In this document: positions 14,283 to 15,480 of the stretch, piece by piece
Layout: every line of letters starts with the position of its first letter
How positions within the stretch are numbered: position 1 is the stretch's first letter
Assembly (NCBI GenBank): GCA_023392975.1
Contig: JAEWNA010000038.1
Coordinates: forward strand, 1-15,480
DNA: 15,480 nt
Direction: 5' to 3'
Source of the DNA: Pseudomonadota bacterium
Lineage (GTDB): Bacteria > Pseudomonadota > Gammaproteobacteria > Xanthomonadales > Xanthomonadaceae
Notes under the pieces: model-generated
Database searches by the model: none
Told to the model about the DNA's origin: nothing
What the model saw: the letters and a program-made list of their open reading frames with translations, nothing else
Position numbers and translations under genes: made by a program

Positions 14283-14298
14283 AAACACGAGATGGCAA
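14271..14298 (-). promoter_or_regulatory. Sigma70 promoter of the small protein-GntR-ABC operon
   Basis: On the minus strand, -35 TTGCCA (14293-14298), a 16-base spacer and -10 TATAGT (14271-14276), each 5 of 6 to consensus. This is the best-scoring promoter by eye in the window. Transcription would start near 14264, giving a leader of about 30 bases before the small gene's ATG. Confidence 0.75.
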
Positions 14299-14367
14299 CC
14301 CCCCGGGAAACCAATTCCCCCCAACTGAAGTCATACTCGGGCCCCCGCCGCCCCCCGAGCCCTCGCC

Positions 14368-14937
14368 ATGCGCCGCCTGCTGACCAGAAGCCTCGCCTTC
14401 GCCGCCCTGACCGCCGTGTCCCTGCTGGCCCTGGCCGCCGATGGTGGATTGCTGGACCAGCGCTACCGCCCCCTGGCCGGCAAGACTCCGGTGCATCTGG
14501 CGACCGCCTATCGCGGCCAGGTCCTCCTGGTGGTGAACACGGCCAGCAAATGCGGGTTCACGCCGCAGTTCGAGGCGCTGGAGGCCCTGCATGCGCGCTA
14601 CCGGCCGCGCGGCTTCGCCGTCCTCGGCTTCCCGTCGGGCGATTTCATGAACCAGGAATACGCCGACGAGAAGCAGATCCAGGAATTCTGCACGCTGACC
14701 TACGGCGTGAAATTCCCGATGTTCCAGAAGGTGCACGTGGTCGGGGCCGAGGCGACGCCGTTCTACAAGGCGCTGGAAGCGGCCACCGGCGAGGCGCCGA
14801 AGTGGAACTTCCACAAGTACCTGATCGGCCGCGACGGCAAGGTCGTCGCCAGCTTCGGCAGCCGGACCAAGCCTGATGCGCCGGAGGTGATCGCGGCGAT
14901 CGAGCGTGCGCTCGAGGCGCCCGCGCCGTCTCCGTGA
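14368..14937 (+). CDS. Exported glutathione peroxidase family protein (189 aa)
   Basis: Thiol peroxidase that reduces hydrogen peroxide or lipid hydroperoxides. A signal peptide (residues 1-24, cleavage near LALAA) suggests a periplasmic location, unlike cytosolic BtuE of E. coli. VNTASKCGFTPQFEAL (56-71) carries the peroxidatic Cys62. Gln96 in MNQE, and Trp146 and Asn147 in KWNFHKYLI, complete the catalytic tetrad. The usual FPCNQFG reads FPSGDFM, so that cysteine is lost. Cys108 in EFCTLTYGV, 46 residues after Cys62, matches the resolving cysteine of thioredoxin-dependent members (yeast Gpx3 Cys36/Cys82). A thioredoxin-like reductant is therefore more likely than glutathione. The ribosome site is weak. 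It is divergent from the GntR-ABC operon. Confidence 0.93.
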   Translation: MRRLLTRSLAFAALTAVSLLALAADGGLLDQRYRPLAGKTPVHLATAYRGQVLLVVNTASKCGFTPQFEALEALHARYRPRGFAVLGFPSGDFMNQEYADEKQIQEFCTLTYGVKFPMFQKVHVVGAEATPFYKALEAATGEAPKWNFHKYLIGRDGKVVASFGSRTKPDAPEVIAAIERALEAPAPSP

Positions 14938-14955
14938 ACCGCCGCGTGTCCACGA

Positions 14956-14984
14956 TTGCCGGCTTCGGCCGCGACCGCGACAAT
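14956..14984 (+). promoter_or_regulatory. Candidate promoter of the FKBP gene
   Basis: TTGCCG (14956-14961), a 17-base spacer and GACAAT (14979-14984), each 4 of 6 to the sigma70 consensus. Transcription from about 14991 would give a 60-base leader containing a stable hairpin. Confidence 0.45.
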
Positions 14985-15003
14985 AGGCGTTCGGCCGTCC
15001 GCG

Positions 15004-15023
15004 CGCCGGGCAGGTGCCCGGCG
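15004..15023 (+). other. Hairpin in the FKBP leader
   Basis: CGCCGGGC-AGGT-GCCCGGCG, a perfect 8-bp GC stem with a 4-base loop. It ends 20 bases before the GGAGAG ribosome site. It may be a 5' stabiliser, or the tail-end terminator of the peroxidase transcript. No T-run follows. Confidence 0.45.
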
Positions 15024-15052
15024 GCGGATGCGGTCGTTTCCCGGAGAGTCCG

Positions 15053-15480
15053 ATGAGTCAGCGCGTGCGCGGCGACGCCGCATGGAAGGCGGTCCTGCCG
15101 TCGTGGATGGTCCTGCTGTGCCTGTGCGGCCCGGGGGCAGCGCTCGCGGCCGAGAAGCCGGCCGTCGCGAAGCCCGCTGCCGCAAAGCCGGAGCCCCGGC
15201 CGGCCGCGGAAAAGGCGCTGGACCTGACGAGCGACCGCGCCAAGGTGAGTTACATGATCGGGGCCGATGTCGGGCGGTCGATCTCCAGTTCCGGGCCCGA
15301 CATGGATTTCGCCGCGTTCGAGCGCGCCGTGCGCAACGCCTTCGACGGCGGCCAGCCGCTGCTGTCGGACGCGGAATCGAAGACCGTCGGTACCGCACTG
15401 ATGCAGCGCATCGCCGAACGCAACGGCCGTCCCGCGCCCGGGCTCCCGCCGGGCGCCCCCCCCCCCGCGGGCGCCCCGGG
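15053..15480 (+). CDS. Exported FKBP-type peptidyl-prolyl isomerase, N-terminal part
   Basis: Partial: 142 codons are visible and the frame is still open at the window end. The product starts MSQRVRGDAAWK, with a hydrophobic signal segment at about 14-32 (VLPSWMVLLCLCGPGAALA). An Ala/Lys/Pro linker (33-55) follows, then a helical N-terminal dimerisation domain of the FkpA/Mip kind: KVSYMIGADVGRSI (64-77), FERAVRNAFDGGQPLL and ALMQRIAERNGRP. The catalytic FKBP domain would lie beyond the window, so enzyme function is inferred from the N-terminal family. These proteins are periplasmic or outer-membrane folding chaperones. GGAGAG lies 4 bases before the ATG. The last 30 bases are an extreme GC run including 11 consecutive C, where base errors could shift the frame. 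Confidence 0.82.
   Translation, partial: MSQRVRGDAAWKAVLPSWMVLLCLCGPGAALAAEKPAVAKPAAAKPEPRPAAEKALDLTSDRAKVSYMIGADVGRSISSSGPDMDFAAFERAVRNAFDGGQPLLSDAESKTVGTALMQRIAERNGRPAPGLPPGAPPPAGAP

Larger units (their letters stand above)
14234..14367. other. Divergent promoter region between the ABC operon and the peroxidase gene
   Basis: The only distinctly AT-rich island of the window (about 14257-14290). It carries the ABC-operon promoter and its overlapping dyad on the minus strand. On the plus strand a possible weak -10, CATACT (14332-14337), lies 30 bases before the peroxidase ATG. No Shine-Dalgarno is evident before that ATG. Confidence 0.6.

Noticed and set aside
12762..14324. A 520-codon frame suggesting a GntR-ATPase fusion
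   Set aside because: Upstream of 13622 it is arginine-rich nonsense over the GntR gene, which is intact in its own frame with its own start and stop.

Overview
The window is about 15.5 kb of very GC-rich (roughly 70% by eye) bacterial chromosome with densely packed, mostly housekeeping genes. Protein sequences (SucA, PurB, RoxA, FumC and an FKBP N-terminal domain) and the gene order point to the Xanthomonadaceae/Lysobacteraceae (Lysobacter, Luteimonas or Xanthomonas relatives) of the Gammaproteobacteria. I see no tRNA, rRNA, CRISPR array, insertion sequence or phage gene. The genus is an inference from family resemblance, not from a search.

Layout, left to right. (1) 1-3156, minus strand: start of sucB and the whole of sucA, the E2 and E1 components of 2-oxoglutarate dehydrogenase, preceded by a 308-base spacer with a consensus TATAAT box and two small hairpins. 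(2) 3465-4916, plus: a predicted lipoprotein of unknown function with a duplicated C-terminal alpha/beta repeat. It converges on the next block through a palindromic hairpin at 4901-4918. (3) 4942-8483, minus: a tight operon purB - roxA - GNAT acetyltransferase (1-base gap, then an 8-base overlap). (4) 8576-10006, plus: fumC, divergent from purB. (5) 10029-14233, minus: a six-gene string in the order of transcription small membrane protein - GntR/YtrA-type repressor - ABC ATPase - ABC permease - exported beta-solenoid repeat protein - YggN-like (DUF2884) lipoprotein. The first four genes are nearly contiguous or overlap by ATGA. (6) 14368-14937, plus: an exported glutathione peroxidase homologue. 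(7) 15053 to the window end, plus: the start of an exported FKBP-type peptidyl-prolyl isomerase.

How the parts relate. sucAB and fumC are TCA-cycle genes, and PurB releases fumarate that FumC can hydrate, so purB and fumC (both members of the aspartase/fumarase superfamily) form a head-to-head pair. RoxA is a ribosomal protein L16 arginine hydroxylase. The most interesting region is block 5. A good sigma70 promoter (TTGCCA-16-TATAGT) has its -10 box covered by a 26-bp dyad, the expected arrangement for autorepression by the GntR protein. The operon looks like a one-component, envelope-related export or stress module in the style of the Bacillus ytr operon, extended by two exported accessory proteins whose functions are not known.
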